From contig JBEVVY010000001.1 in assembly GCA_040506895.1 (NCBI GenBank), positions 3,831,792 through 3,895,791 on the forward strand: a DNA stretch of 64,000 nucleotides, given 5' to 3'. Origin of the DNA: Sedimenticola_A sp040506895. Its GTDB lineage: Bacteria; Pseudomonadota; Gammaproteobacteria; Chromatiales; Chromatiaceae. The notes beneath the pieces were generated by a model that was not told the origin of the DNA, searched no databases, and saw nothing but the letters and a program-made list of their open reading frames with translations. Positions 11,090-21,222 of the stretch are shown one piece after another. The position numbers and the translations under genes are program-made. Position 1 is the stretch's first letter. Each line of letters opens with the position of its first letter.

Positions 11090-14000
11090 ATGGCAGAGAG
11101 CAGGATCACAAGCACCGACACAATACCAGGCGACGGCGCAATCGGTAGCGCTATTATCGTCAAGGGGTACGTGACGGCCACTTCACAGAGTGGAGAGGTG
11201 CGTATCCTGAAGACTGGCGATCCCGTATTTGCCGGTGATCAGATCGAGACCGGTGCGGGTGGTGGCGTTGTCATCGGCATGAACGATGGCAATAACCTGG
11301 TGCTCGGCCCTGAATCCCGCGGTGTTCTGGATGCAGAGGTCTACGATGCAGCCGCGGCAGTGGCCATGGAAGAGCAGGTCAGCACCATCGAGGCCATGCA
11401 GGCAGCGATCCTGGCAGGTGCAGACCCCACCGAGATACTCGAAGCGCCAGCTGCGGGTCCTGAAGGCGGAGAACTTGGTGACAGCAATGCCGGTATTCCC
11501 CTTATTGAACGTACGGGTTCCAGTATCACCCCTGAAAGTGGATTCGAGACAGAGGCCGCCTCCATCGCTTCCAGGGCATTGGGCAGCGACGAGTCTCTTT
11601 TCATAGAACCTCCAAATACCTCTCCGGTAGCCGGTGACTTCACCATTACCGGGACTGAAGACCAGGCGATCGTGATCACCGAGGCGCAGCTGTTGGCGAA
11701 TGCAAGCGATCCTGACGGTGACCCCCTGAGCGTTGTCAGTGTGGAAGGCTCAGGACTTCCCGGCACTCTCGTCGACAACGGAGACGGTACCTGGACCTTT
11801 ACCCCGAATGCGCATTACAGCTCCGCGGCAGGTGAGAGTTTCAATCTTTCCTATACCGTCAGTGATGGAGAGGCCGAAGAGACTGCGACGATTGCGATTT
11901 CAATCTCTCCCGTGGTGGATGAACCCCTTCTGACGGCAGCGGATGTTACGGCAGACCGGGGTATGGGAAGCGAGCCTGTAACCGGTACCCCGGGTGATGA
12001 CGTCCTGCACGGTACTGCCGGAAGGAACACCATTGGTGGTGGTGCGGGTGATGACATCATCGATGATCCGGGTGGTCATGACAGGCTCTATGGCGGCACC
12101 GGCGACGACACCCTGATGGGTGGTGCCGGCAACGACAGGTTGTACGGCGATCCACTGCTGGCATCCACAACCGTTTCTCTTGACATCACGGCCGGTCTTG
12201 TCGATCTCGATGGCTCGGAAACACTCTCAGACATCGTGGTCACCAACCTGCCTGCAGGTGCCCAGCTGTCAGCCGGTGTGGACAACGGTGGTGGTAGCTG
12301 GACGCTGAGCAGTGACCAACTGTCCGGTCTTCTCCTGACTGTACCCGCAACTGCCCCCGATAACTTCGATGTGACCGTAACCGTGACCGCCACCGAGTGG
12401 CAGGGCGCGGGCTCATCCACGGTGACAAACACCTTCAGTGTCAGTCTTGCAGATCATTCTGGAGATGATCTGCTGGATGGCGGTAGCGGCAATGATTACC
12501 TTTATGGTCGAGGTGGAGATGACGTCCTTGAGGATGGCACCGGCAGGGACAGGCTGTATGGTGACGCCGGCAATGACGTCCTTCGGGGTGGAATTGATAA
12601 CGACGTCCTCTATGGCGGTGAAGGCGTGGACTCTCTCTACGGTGAAGAGGGCGCAGATACCCTTCGCGGCGGGGCCGGTGAGGATACCCTTGAGGGTGGT
12701 ACCGGGCGTGACCGTCTCTACGGCGATGACGGCAACGATACCCTCCGGGGTGGAGCGGACAATGACAGGCTCTACGGTGGAGAGGGCGCCGACACCCTCC
12801 ATGGCGGCACAGGCAATGATCTCCTGAGCGGCCAGGGTGGTGACGATCTTCTTTATGGTGAAGAGGGTGCGGATACCCTCAGGGGTGGTGCCGGTGCAGA
12901 TACCCTCGAAGGCGCAGCCGGGCGTGACCGTCTCTATGGCGATGCCGGTAACGATACCCTCCGGGGCGGAGCGGACAACGACAGACTCTATGGCGGAGCG
13001 GGTACGGATACCCTCTACGGCGGCACCGGTAATGACGTCCTGAGCGGCCAGGGNNNNNNNNNNNNNNNNNNNNNNNNNNNNNNNNNNNNNNNNNNNNNNN
13101 NNNNNNNNNNNNNNNNNNNNNNNNNNNNNNNNNNNNNNNNNNNNNNNNNNNNNNNNNNNNNNNNNNNNNNNNNNNNNNNNNNNNNNNNNNNNNNNNNNNN
13201 NNNNNNNNNNNNNNNNNNNNNNNNNNNNNNNNNNNNNNNNNNNNNNNNNNNNNATTCGTATAGATAAATGCGTGTTTATCCAAATTATCATGATTACGTT
13301 TGTAACATTAAAGTTCCTGGTTTTCAATGATTTGACACTATAAAGATAATACTGTTATCTTTACCTCGCCCCGCCGGGCAAGGGGATAATGCGAATGGCT
13401 TTCGTCTGTCTGTCCGTCTGCCATCCATCCGTCCGTAACACTTTCTTGTCCGCAGCATATCTCCTGAACTCCTTGAATGATTTTCAACAAACTATAGTGA
13501 AATTTTTATCTAAGTGAGATGGTGTGTAGAACTTATAACTTAAGTATGCAACGTATTAACTGAAGGTCAAAGTGTTTAAACTTGATATTCGTGCCCACTC
13601 AATATTTCCTCTACCCTCTAGAGGATATTTCATATAAACGTTTGTCTGAGTGAGAACTTACAAAACAAGTAGGCCGGCTTACCGTCAAGTCATAAAAGTC
13701 AAAATACGTATAAGGACTTGATATTTGTGTCTGCTCTATATATCCTTTACCACTAGATGGATATCTGTTAATATGTGGTCAGATATTCATTTTAGTGATA
13801 TGATGTGCAGAATTTATAACTCAGGTGTAGGTCATACTTCATGGTCATTATATTGAGCCTTTAATTCCGTGTCTGCTCCATATCTCCTGAACCAATGGAA
13901 GGATTTTTTTATTAAAGTTTGGTCCAACGTTTACGCAAGTAAGACAGTGTGCAGAATTTACAAGTCAACTATGCTCGCTTAAGGTCAAGGTCACCGCTGA

Positions 14001-15415
14001 AGGTCAAAGTACTCAGACTAGACAATTCTAACTATATATGTCACTTACACTTAAAGGGATTTCCATTTAACATTCACTTTTCATCTCAGTGAGACAACTG
14101 GCAGAGCCCATGACTCCATTATTGATTAAAATTGTGTTACCACGTAACGTCCCAGTCAGCAATTTTTCAGTCATGGTGGGGCGGAGCGGACAACGACAGA
14201 CTCTATGGCGGAGCGGGTACGGATACCCTCTACGGCGGCACCGGTAATGACGTCCTGAGCGGCCAGGGCGGTGACGACCTGCTCTATGGCGAGGAGGGTG
14301 CTGATAACCTCCGGGGTGGTGCCGGCGCAGATACTCTTGAAGGTGCTGGCGGACGTGACCGTCTCTATGGCGATGCCGGAAACGATACCCTTCGGGGTGG
14401 ATCGGACAACGACAGGCTTTACGGCGGCGATGGCACCGACACCCTTCATGGCGGTACGGGCAGTGATCTGCTGTACGGTCAGAGCGGCAATGACCTGCTC
14501 TACGGTGAAGAGGGCAACGACAGAATCTACGGCGGAACCGGCATTGACACCCTCCATGGCGGTACCGGTAATGATGTCCTGAGCGGCCAGGGCGGCGACG
14601 ACCTTCTCTATGGTGAAGAGGGCGCTGACACCCTTAGGGGTGGTGGCGGTACAGACACCCTCGAAGGTGCAGCCGGGCGAGACCGTCTCTATGGCGATGC
14701 GGGCGACGACACCCTTCGGGGTGGGGCGGACAACGACCGGCTCTACGGTGGAGACGGCGCCGACACCCTCCATGGTGGTACGGGTAACGATCTGATGTAC
14801 GGCCAGGGCGGTGACGATCGTCTCTATGGCGAAGAAGGCGCTGACTACCTCAGGGGTGGAGCCGGTGTGGATACCCTCGAAGGCGGTGCTGGCAACGATC
14901 GTCTGATCGGTGATGCCGGGAATGACCAGCTCTCAGGTGGCGCTGACAGTGACAGGCTCTATGGCGGTACCGGTTCAGACACGCTTGATGGCGGTACGGG
15001 CAGAGACAGGCTCTACGGTCAGGATGGCGATGATACCCTTGTTTATGATGCATCCGATGTACGGGTCGATGGCGGGTTGGACTTCGACACCCTGCTGACG
15101 TCCGCTGATGACGATCTCGACTTCGGCGGCATCAGCAATATCAGAAATATCGAGCGGATCGATCTCACCACTGGCAACCACGAAATTCAGAACCTGAGCG
15201 TATCGGATGTGCTGAGAATGACCGATAGCAACAATCTGCTCGAGATACTGGGTGATGCATCGGACAGCGTCGGGCTGATCCAGTCCGACTGGAACGCCAC
15301 CGGCAACAGTGTCTCCAGGGGTGGTTATCAGTTCACCGAGTATGAAAATCTCGGTGGTTCCCAGGATGTAACTCTCCTTATCGAAGACCAGGTCGACGTA
15401 AACTGGGTCACCTGA
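11090..15415 (+). CDS. LapA-like RTX protein with retention module, interrupted by gap and foreign DNA
   Basis: Real coding parts are 11090-13053 and 14269-15415. Joined, they stay in frame and give 1036 residues. Residues 1-125 resemble the N-terminal retention module of LapA-family adhesins, which holds the protein in the outer-membrane pore. The module ends in E-A-P-A-A-G (PAAG at residues 120-123), matching the [TAP]AAG pattern cut by the periplasmic protease LapG. A cadherin-like domain follows (about 11610-11930), then RTX repeats, a T1SS-143-like insert (about 12160-12450), a long block of GGxGxDxLYG nonapeptides, and a C-terminal domain from about 15060. The 14132-14177 codons seen on the right side are foreign. 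The start ATG has only a weak ribosome site. Function as a retained, releasable adhesin is inferred from the module; no lapG or lapD homologue is visible. Confidence 0.85.
12963..13053 (+). repeat. Left copy of a 91-bp assembly duplication
   Basis: Identical over 91 bases to 14178-14268; the base before each copy differs (c versus t). The copy ends exactly at the N run. This is the signature of an assembler k-mer overlap, not a biological repeat. Confidence 0.9.
13054..13253. other. Scaffold gap, 200 N
   Basis: Exactly 200 undetermined bases, the same length as the second gap at 27442-27641, so this is a placeholder size rather than a measured distance. Confidence 0.99.
13254..14177. other. 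Foreign AT-rich, mollusc-like DNA joined into the RTX gene
   Basis: This 924-base stretch is AT-rich beside GC-rich bacterial coding DNA and has no long open frame. Its text resembles intergenic repeat DNA of bivalves: phrases such as tatctcctgaaccaatgga, gtgtgcagaatttacaa and aaggtcaaggtcac recur in degenerate form, and a (gtct/gtcc)n-like run sits near 13405-13435. It ends precisely where the 91-bp duplicate begins. I read it as host DNA chimerically joined during assembly. The host assignment rests on recalled similarity, not on a search. Confidence 0.75.
13449..14030. repeat. Degenerate tandem repeat of about 140 bp in the foreign DNA
   Basis: Units begin near 13449, 13590, 13727 and 13870, each with a form of 'gtgtctgctccatatctcct'. 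Each continues with a form of 'gtgtgcagaatttataac' and then often 'aaggtcaa'. Spacing is 137-143 bases and the copies are strongly diverged. Confidence 0.7.
14178..14268 (+). repeat. Right copy of the 91-bp assembly duplication
   Basis: Second copy of 12963-13053. It is the point where the foreign sequence and the RTX coding sequence merge, and it keeps the same reading-frame phase as the left copy. Confidence 0.9.
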
Positions 15416-15673
15416 CTCCTAAATTCAACGATTTCCCTAAGGGTGACGGCGTTTCTGCCGATACAGGCTGTCAGTACAACGGGAAACGGCCATCACCGGC
15501 GTGTCCAAATCTTTTGGACGCACTCTAAAAAAAGCGCGAACAAGAGCATAAATTCTGACAATTGGTCAGGAAAAGCTGATAAATGGTTCCTGTTTTTCAG
15601 GTGAATTTAGAGCCCAAAACTGGTAATATCCCAGCCCGAAAATGTGATTTACTTCAAATTTTTGGAGATCTGC

Positions 15674-17077
15674 ATGGTTGGCAGAAAATTATTGGTGGCA
15701 GGAGTGGCCGCTCTGGTCATAAGTGCGCCAGTATCAGCCACGACCCTGAGCGATGCCGTACGGCAGGCAATTGAAAGCAATCCGGATGTCCGGATCGAGA
15801 CAAACGAGCTTCTCTCCAGGAGAGAGGAGATCGAACAGGCCAAGGCGGGATACTACCCCCAGATCGACCTGAGCGTCGGCTATGGGTACGAGAGCAGCGA
15901 CAATGCCACCACCCGCGCCCTCGGCCTCTCCAGCAGAGAACTGACCCGCAAGGAAGCCTCGCTCACTCTCACCCAGATGCTGTTCGACGGCTACGCCACC
16001 AGCAGCGAGGTGGAGCGCCAGAGCGCCCGGGTCGACTCCACCCAGCACCGGGTTCTCGGGGTAAGCCAGAACCGGGCCCTCGACGCGGTCGAGGCCTACC
16101 TCAATATTCTCAGGTACCGTGGTCTCCTCGAACTCTCTGAAGAGAACCTCTCGGCCCACGACCGGGTCTACGAACAGGTCGCCCTGCGAAACGAAGCCGG
16201 CATCGGGCGCAGCTCCGATCTCGAACAGGTGCGCGGGCGTCGCGCCTCTGCCAATGCCAGCCGGCTTTCAGAACTGGCCAACCTGAAGGATGCCGAATCC
16301 AGTTACCTGAGCGTGGTGGGTGCACTGCCTGACGATATCCAGCCGGCCCCATCCGTTGAACAGGCGTTGCCCGCCAGCCTCGATGAGGCAATGCAGCTCG
16401 CAGAGAAGGATCACCCGACCCTGCTCTCTGCCAAGGCCGATGTGAAGGCGGCGATGGCTCAGCACCAGGCTGCCGGCCATGGCTTCTACCCCAAGCTGAA
16501 CCTGGAAGTGGGCAGCACCTGGGGCGACAACCAGAACGGCTCCAAAGAGCGGGACGATGACGTCACCGCCATGCTGCGCATGAACCTCAACCTCTTCTCC
16601 GGCGGCAGGGACTCCGCCCGCAAGCGCCAGACCGCGCACCTGATCAACGAGGCCAAGGAGGTACGCAACCGCACCTACCGCCAGGTGGTTGAGAGCCTGC
16701 GCCTCTCCTGGACCGCCTACCAGGCGACCAAGGCCCAGCTCGCCTCGCTGAAGCAGCACCTGGTCTCCAGCCAGAATACCCGCGACGCCTACGTCCAGCA
16801 GTTCAACATAGGCAAGCGTACCCTCCTGGACCTGCTCAACACCGAGAACGAAGTCTTCCAGGCCAAGCGTGCCTACAGGGAAGCCGAGTACGACTCCCTG
16901 TTTGCCGAGTACCGCATACTTGCCGGTGTCGGCGGTCTGCTGGGACACTTCGGATACCAGGCGCCTGCGGGCGAGGGTGAAGGGGACCGGATGATGTCCG
17001 CTCACTCCGAGCTTGCCCACCAGGCGATCGACGTCGAAGACTTCGAATCCAAACCGGAGCACGGCTACACCGAGTAG
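15674..17077 (+). CDS. TolC-family outer-membrane efflux / type I secretion protein
   Basis: 467 residues from the ATG at 15674, chosen because ggag lies six bases upstream and a signal peptide (MVGRKLLVAGVAALVISAP, cleavage near SATT) starts there; an upstream in-frame start at 15644 would precede it. Two repeated outer-membrane-factor halves with long alpha-helical stretches are visible, including 'LTLTQMLFDGYATSSEV' and, in the second half, 'NLNLFSGGRDSARKRQT', the paired motifs of TolC/LapE proteins. The product forms a trimeric channel across the outer membrane. Position behind two RTX genes suggests it exports them. Partner ABC transporter and adaptor genes are not seen downstream, so they may lie upstream of the window. 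Confidence 0.9.
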   Translation: MVGRKLLVAGVAALVISAPVSATTLSDAVRQAIESNPDVRIETNELLSRREEIEQAKAGYYPQIDLSVGYGYESSDNATTRALGLSSRELTRKEASLTLTQMLFDGYATSSEVERQSARVDSTQHRVLGVSQNRALDAVEAYLNILRYRGLLELSEENLSAHDRVYEQVALRNEAGIGRSSDLEQVRGRRASANASRLSELANLKDAESSYLSVVGALPDDIQPAPSVEQALPASLDEAMQLAEKDHPTLLSAKADVKAAMAQHQAAGHGFYPKLNLEVGSTWGDNQNGSKERDDDVTAMLRMNLNLFSGGRDSARKRQTAHLINEAKEVRNRTYRQVVESLRLSWTAYQATKAQLASLKQHLVSSQNTRDAYVQQFNIGKRTLLDLLNTENEVFQAKRAYREAEYDSLFAEYRILAGVGGLLGHFGYQAPAGEGEGDRMMSAHSELAHQAIDVEDFESKPEHGYTE

Positions 17078-17159
17078 GATTCGTCACATCGGAACGGACT
17101 CCAGCAGATGAACCTCACCATCCCCACGGGCCGGTATTCAAGGCAGGCTGGTATTTTTT

Positions 17160-17196
17160 GATTGTGCCCCCCATATTTAACCTATTGGGCACAATC
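17160..17196. promoter_or_regulatory. Perfect 10-bp inverted repeat upstream of relA
   Basis: gattgtgccc (17160-17169) and gggcacaatc (17187-17196) are exact complements separated by 17 bases, ending 17 bases before the relA start. It could be an operator overlapping the ribosome site region or a leader hairpin. No long T run follows the right arm, so it does not look like a normal terminator for this strand. Confidence 0.5.
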
Positions 17197-17213
17197 GAAT
17201 AACACAGGTCACA

Positions 17214-19439
17214 ATGGTCAGTATCACCACCAAGCTACCCGCGGGCGACTCACTGGATGAGCGGGATATCCGTGTCTGGCTGGAGAGCCTCTCGGATGCC
17301 TGGAACAGCGAAGAGCTGAAATACCTGCAGCGGGCCTGTGACCTGGCGGTTGATATCCACGAACAGACTCCCGAGGCGTCCGGTGAGACCAGCCTGCGAC
17401 ACGCCCTGTCCGTTGCCGAAATCCTTGCCGACATGGACCTCGACTGGGAGACCCTGGTGGCGGCGATCCTGCATGATGTGCTGCCGGGTGACCATATCGA
17501 TTCCGAAGAGCTCGAGCGGATGTTCAGCCCTTCGGTGGTACGCATGGTCGAGGATATGGCCCGCATCGGTGGTCTCACCGAAGCGCAGCTCAGTGGCCGG
17601 CACCAGACCGAGGCCGAGCACAAGGAGAACCTCCGGCGCATGCTGTTGAGCATTGCGGACGATATCCGGGTGGTTCTGATCGTGCTCGCGGAGCGTCTGC
17701 ACGAGATGCGCATACTCAAGAACTTTCCCGAAGAGGTACGCATGCGCGAGGCGAAAGAGAGCCAGGAGATCTACGCCCCCCTGGCCAACCGCCTGGGTAT
17801 CTGGCAGATCAAGTGGGAGCTCGAAGACCTCTGCCTGCGTTACCTGGAGCCTGACAGCTACAAGGAGCTGGCAGGCATGCTCGACGGGCGCAGGGTGCAG
17901 CGCGAAGAGTTCATCCAGTCGGTGATCGAACTGCTGGAGCAGAAGTTCAGCGAGGCCGGCATCAAGTCCAAGGTCTACGGCCGGCCCAAGCACATCTACA
18001 GCATCTGGAAGAAGATGAACCGCAAGTCGGTTCCGTTCGAACAGATCTTCGACCTGCGCGCGGTGCGGGTGCTGGTGGACACGGTATCCGAATGCTATGC
18101 CGCCCTCGGTATCGTGCATGGCCTGTGGCGTCACATTCCGGGCGAGTTCGACGACTATATCGCCACCCCCAAGGCCAACATGTACCGCTCCATTCACACC
18201 GCCGTGATCGGGCCGGAAGACAAGCCGCTGGAGATACAGATCCGCACCCACGACATGCACGATCACGCCGAGCTCGGCGTGGCCGCTCACTGGCGCTACA
18301 AGGAGAGCGGCGGCAAGGAGGATCCCGCCTTCCAGCGTCGTATCGTGCTCATGCGCAACTGGCTCGAACTGAAGGAAGAGCCCAGCGAATCGGAAGACTT
18401 CGTCGAGAACTTCAAGACCGAGTTCGAAGCCCAGCAGGTCTATATCCTCACCCCCCAGGGCAAGGTGATGGAGCTGCCCAAGGGCTCGACGGCGGTGGAT
18501 TTCGCCTACGCCATCCACTCCGCCGTGGGCCACCGTTGTCGCGGTGTGCGCATCAACGGGCGCATCGCGCCGCTGACCCAGCCCCTGGAGAGCGGCCAGA
18601 CCGTGGAGGTGATCACCGTCAAGGAGGGCGGCCCGAGCCGCGACTGGCTCAGCCCCCACCTGGGCTATATCAAGACCAGCAAGGCGCGCAACCGTGTGCG
18701 TCACTGGTTCAAACAGCAGGATTACGAAGAGCACCTGCACCAGGGGCGCGCCAGCCTGGAACGCGAGGTGATCCGCCTGGGGGTCAGCAAACCCGACCTG
18801 AACAAGGCCGCCCAGCGCTTCAACATGAAGCGGGGTGACGACCTGCTGGCCGCCATCGGGCGCGGCGAGGTCTCCCCGGTACAGATCGCGGGCCTGGGAG
18901 AACGCCAGGCGCCGCCCCCCGAGCCAGAAGTCGAGGAAGAGATCACCCGTCGCAAGCGGGGTCCCAAGAAAAAATCGCGCAAGGGACAGGGCGAGGTGAT
19001 CGTCGAGGGTGTCGACGACCTGATGACCCACGTGGCCCGCTGCTGCAAGCCGGTACCCTACGACGGCATCACCGGTTTTATCACCCGGGGCAGGGGCGTG
19101 ACCGTGCACCGCCGTGACTGCAAGGTGATCAAAAATCTCAGCGAGGCGGACCGTGACCGTCTGGTACAGGTGGTCTGGGCCGATCAGCCATCGGACACCA
19201 CCTACCCGGTGGATTTCCGCGTCTACGCCATCGACCGCAAAGGGCTGTTACGGGATATCTCCTCCATCCTCACCAACGAGGAGGTGGACGTACTCGGGGT
19301 GAACACCCAGTCCGACCGGAAGCAGGATCGTGCGACCATGCGTTTCTCCATTGAGATCGCCGATATGCGCCAACTGAGCCGCATTCTGGAGAAGGTTTCC
19401 CAGCTGCCGGATGTGCTGGATGTGCGCCGCCAGGTCTGA
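17214..19439 (+). CDS. relA: RelA, (p)ppGpp synthetase
   Basis: 741 residues, the usual length. It makes the alarmone (p)ppGpp from ATP and GDP/GTP on stalled ribosomes. Domain order: N-terminal HD-like region (about 50-200), synthetase domain (about 240-360), TGS domain (about 405-465), CC/zinc-finger region with VARCCKPVP (about 600-640), and a C-terminal ACT domain. The synthetase loop reads GEFDDYIATPK; the acidic EFDD form marks the RelA type, whereas SpoT-like bifunctional enzymes carry a basic RxKD loop. The HD region keeps LHDVLPGD but lacks the full HDxxED hydrolase motif, so hydrolysis is probably lost. The ATG is close to the inverted repeat at 17160-17196. Confidence 0.95.
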   Translation: MVSITTKLPAGDSLDERDIRVWLESLSDAWNSEELKYLQRACDLAVDIHEQTPEASGETSLRHALSVAEILADMDLDWETLVAAILHDVLPGDHIDSEELERMFSPSVVRMVEDMARIGGLTEAQLSGRHQTEAEHKENLRRMLLSIADDIRVVLIVLAERLHEMRILKNFPEEVRMREAKESQEIYAPLANRLGIWQIKWELEDLCLRYLEPDSYKELAGMLDGRRVQREEFIQSVIELLEQKFSEAGIKSKVYGRPKHIYSIWKKMNRKSVPFEQIFDLRAVRVLVDTVSECYAALGIVHGLWRHIPGEFDDYIATPKANMYRSIHTAVIGPEDKPLEIQIRTHDMHDHAELGVAAHWRYKESGGKEDPAFQRRIVLMRNWLELKEEPSESEDFVENFKTEFEAQQVYILTPQGKVMELPKGSTAVDFAYAIHSAVGHRCRGVRINGRIAPLTQPLESGQTVEVITVKEGGPSRDWLSPHLGYIKTSKARNRVRHWFKQQDYEEHLHQGRASLEREVIRLGVSKPDLNKAAQRFNMKRGDDLLAAIGRGEVSPVQIAGLGERQAPPPEPEVEEEITRRKRGPKKKSRKGQGEVIVEGVDDLMTHVARCCKPVPYDGITGFITRGRGVTVHRRDCKVIKNLSEADRDRLVQVVWADQPSDTTYPVDFRVYAIDRKGLLRDISSILTNEEVDVLGVNTQSDRKQDRATMRFSIEIADMRQLSRILEKVSQLPDVLDVRRQV

Positions 19440-19635
19440 TTTGGATTTCGTCCACATTTTGGGCGATTCCAAATTGCCTGTTTATACCCTCCCAAGTTAA
19501 AATAAGCCCCGGTTTTGTAAGTAGAAAATCCAGGATGCCCTGAAAAGGCCCCCGGATTTGGCATTCCGTGGAGGAAAACCGGCAGGTGATCGCTGATCGA
19601 TCACGGTTTTCAATACCTGCTAGTAGTTGGTCCGT

Positions 19636-19666
19636 TGTGCAGCCGAAGGTTGCGCAGTGTTTTTTT
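19636..19666 (+). terminator. Hairpin plus T-run just upstream of ndk
   Basis: Arms tgtgcagcc and ggttgcgca pair fully if two G-U pairs are allowed, with loop gaa, followed by gtg and seven T. It lies 28 bases before the ndk start. It could end transcription from upstream or act as an attenuator for the ndk operon. Confidence 0.6.
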
Positions 19667-19694
19667 ATTGTTTGAATTTATTGGAGTTTTTTTG

Positions 19695-20123
19695 ATGGCG
19701 ATCGAACGCACCATTTCCATTATCAAGCCTGATGCAGTAGCGAAGAACGTAATTGGCGACATCTACAACCGCTTCGAGAAGGGCGGCCTGAAAATCGTCG
19801 CTGCCAAGATGCTGCACCTCTCCCGGGAGCAGGCGGGCGAGTTCTATGCCGTGCACAAGGAACGCCCCTTCTATGGTGAACTGATCGACTTCATGACCTC
19901 CGGCCCGGTCGTTGTGCAGGTTCTGGAAGGTGAAGACGCCATCGCAAAGAACCGCGAGCTGATGGGTGCCACCAACCCCCAGGAGGCCGCACCCGGAACT
20001 ATCCGCGCCGATCACGCTCAGACTGTGGACGAGAACGCGGTACACGGCTCCGACGGCCCCGACACCGCCAAGGTTGAAATAGACTTCTTCTTCCCCGAAG
20101 GCGTCTGCGAACGTACCCGCTGA
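19695..20123 (+). CDS. ndk: Nucleoside diphosphate kinase
   Basis: 142 residues from the ATG at 19695, where MAIERTISIIKPDAV matches the family N-terminus and ggag lies eight bases upstream. An in-frame start at 19635 adds 20 residues not found in the family and is rejected. The enzyme balances nucleoside triphosphates using a phosphohistidine intermediate; the catalytic histidine is in NAVHGSDGPDTA near residue 117. It heads the ndk-rlmN-pilW-rodZ run, with rlmN starting seven bases after its stop. Confidence 0.97.
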   Translation: MAIERTISIIKPDAVAKNVIGDIYNRFEKGGLKIVAAKMLHLSREQAGEFYAVHKERPFYGELIDFMTSGPVVVQVLEGEDAIAKNRELMGATNPQEAAPGTIRADHAQTVDENAVHGSDGPDTAKVEIDFFFPEGVCERTR

Positions 20124-20130
20124 GGTTAAA

Positions 20131-21222
20131 TTGGCCAGCGAACAGAAAATCAATCTGCTGAACTACGACCGCAAGGCCATGGAGGCCTTCTTCGTCGAAC
20201 TCGGCTCAAAGGCCTTCCATGGCCGCAACGTGCTGAAGTGGATCCACAAGCACGGCGTCACCAATTTCGAGGCCATTACCGATGTGCCGAAGAAACTGCG
20301 CGCCCAGCTGGACGAGATCGCCGAGGTGCGTGTGCCCGAGATCGTCTTCGACCAGCCCTCCAGTGACGGCACCCACAAATGGGTGCTGCAGCTCGACTGC
20401 AACAACCGCATCGAGTCGGTCTACATCCCCGATGGCGACCGCAGCACCCTCTGCGTATCGTCCCAGGTCGGCTGTTCCCTCGATTGCAGCTTCTGTTCAA
20501 CGGCCCAGCAGGGCTTCAACCGCAACCTGACCGTGGCCGAGATCATCGGCCAGGTCTGGGTCGCCTGGCACGGCGTGGGCAAACCGGTCACCAACGTGGT
20601 GATGATGGGCATGGGCGAACCGCTGGCCAACTTCGAGCCGGTCGTCCAGGCCATGAACATCATGCAGGACGACCTCACCTACATGCTCTCCAAGTACCGG
20701 GTGACCATCAGCACCTCCGGTATCGTGCCAGCCATCTACCGCCTCAACGAGGTGAGCGACGTGAGCCTGGCGGTCTCCCTGCACGCACCCAACAACGAGC
20801 TGCGTGACCAACTGGTGCCGATCAACAGGAAATACCCCCTCGAAGAGCTGATTCCCGCCTGCCGCGAGTTCGTGAAAAACGACAAACGGCGGAAAGTTAC
20901 CTGGGAATACGTTATGCTCGACGGGATAAACGACAGTGATAAACATGCAAAACAGCTGATCAGGCTGCTGGAGGGTACCCCCTCCAAGATGAACCTGATC
21001 CCGTTCAATCCGTTTCCCGGCACTGAGTACCGCTGCTCGCCACCGGAACGGATCGAGGCATTCAGGCAAAAACTGATGAAAGCAGGCATTATCTCCATCA
21101 CGCGCAAAACCCGTGGAGACGATATCGACGCCGCCTGTGGTCAGCTGGTAGGCAAGGTCAAGGACCGTAGCCGGCGTGAACTTAAGCTTGCCAACAGGCG
21201 CTCTGGAGGATCCTCGCTTTGA
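20131..21222 (+). CDS. rlmN: Dual-specificity rRNA/tRNA C2-adenine methyltransferase RlmN
   Basis: 363 residues. Radical-SAM enzyme that methylates C2 of A2503 in 23S rRNA and A37 in some tRNAs. The SAM cluster motif is CSLDCSFCSTAQQGF (CxxxCxxC) near residues 110-125. A C-terminal cysteine in DDIDAACGQL is the family's methyl-carrying residue. Start is TTG at 20131 with gagg five bases upstream, directly after the ndk stop; no better start exists. The stop overlaps the pilW start. Confidence 0.96.
   Translation: MASEQKINLLNYDRKAMEAFFVELGSKAFHGRNVLKWIHKHGVTNFEAITDVPKKLRAQLDEIAEVRVPEIVFDQPSSDGTHKWVLQLDCNNRIESVYIPDGDRSTLCVSSQVGCSLDCSFCSTAQQGFNRNLTVAEIIGQVWVAWHGVGKPVTNVVMMGMGEPLANFEPVVQAMNIMQDDLTYMLSKYRVTISTSGIVPAIYRLNEVSDVSLAVSLHAPNNELRDQLVPINRKYPLEELIPACREFVKNDKRRKVTWEYVMLDGINDSDKHAKQLIRLLEGTPSKMNLIPFNPFPGTEYRCSPPERIEAFRQKLMKAGIISITRKTRGDDIDAACGQLVGKVKDRSRRELKLANRRSGGSSL

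Noticed and set aside
13254..14177. Intron, inteor mobile element inside the RTX gene
   Set aside because: No element ORF or splice features; the flanking 91-base duplication equals that at an unrelated gap in der and points to assembly.
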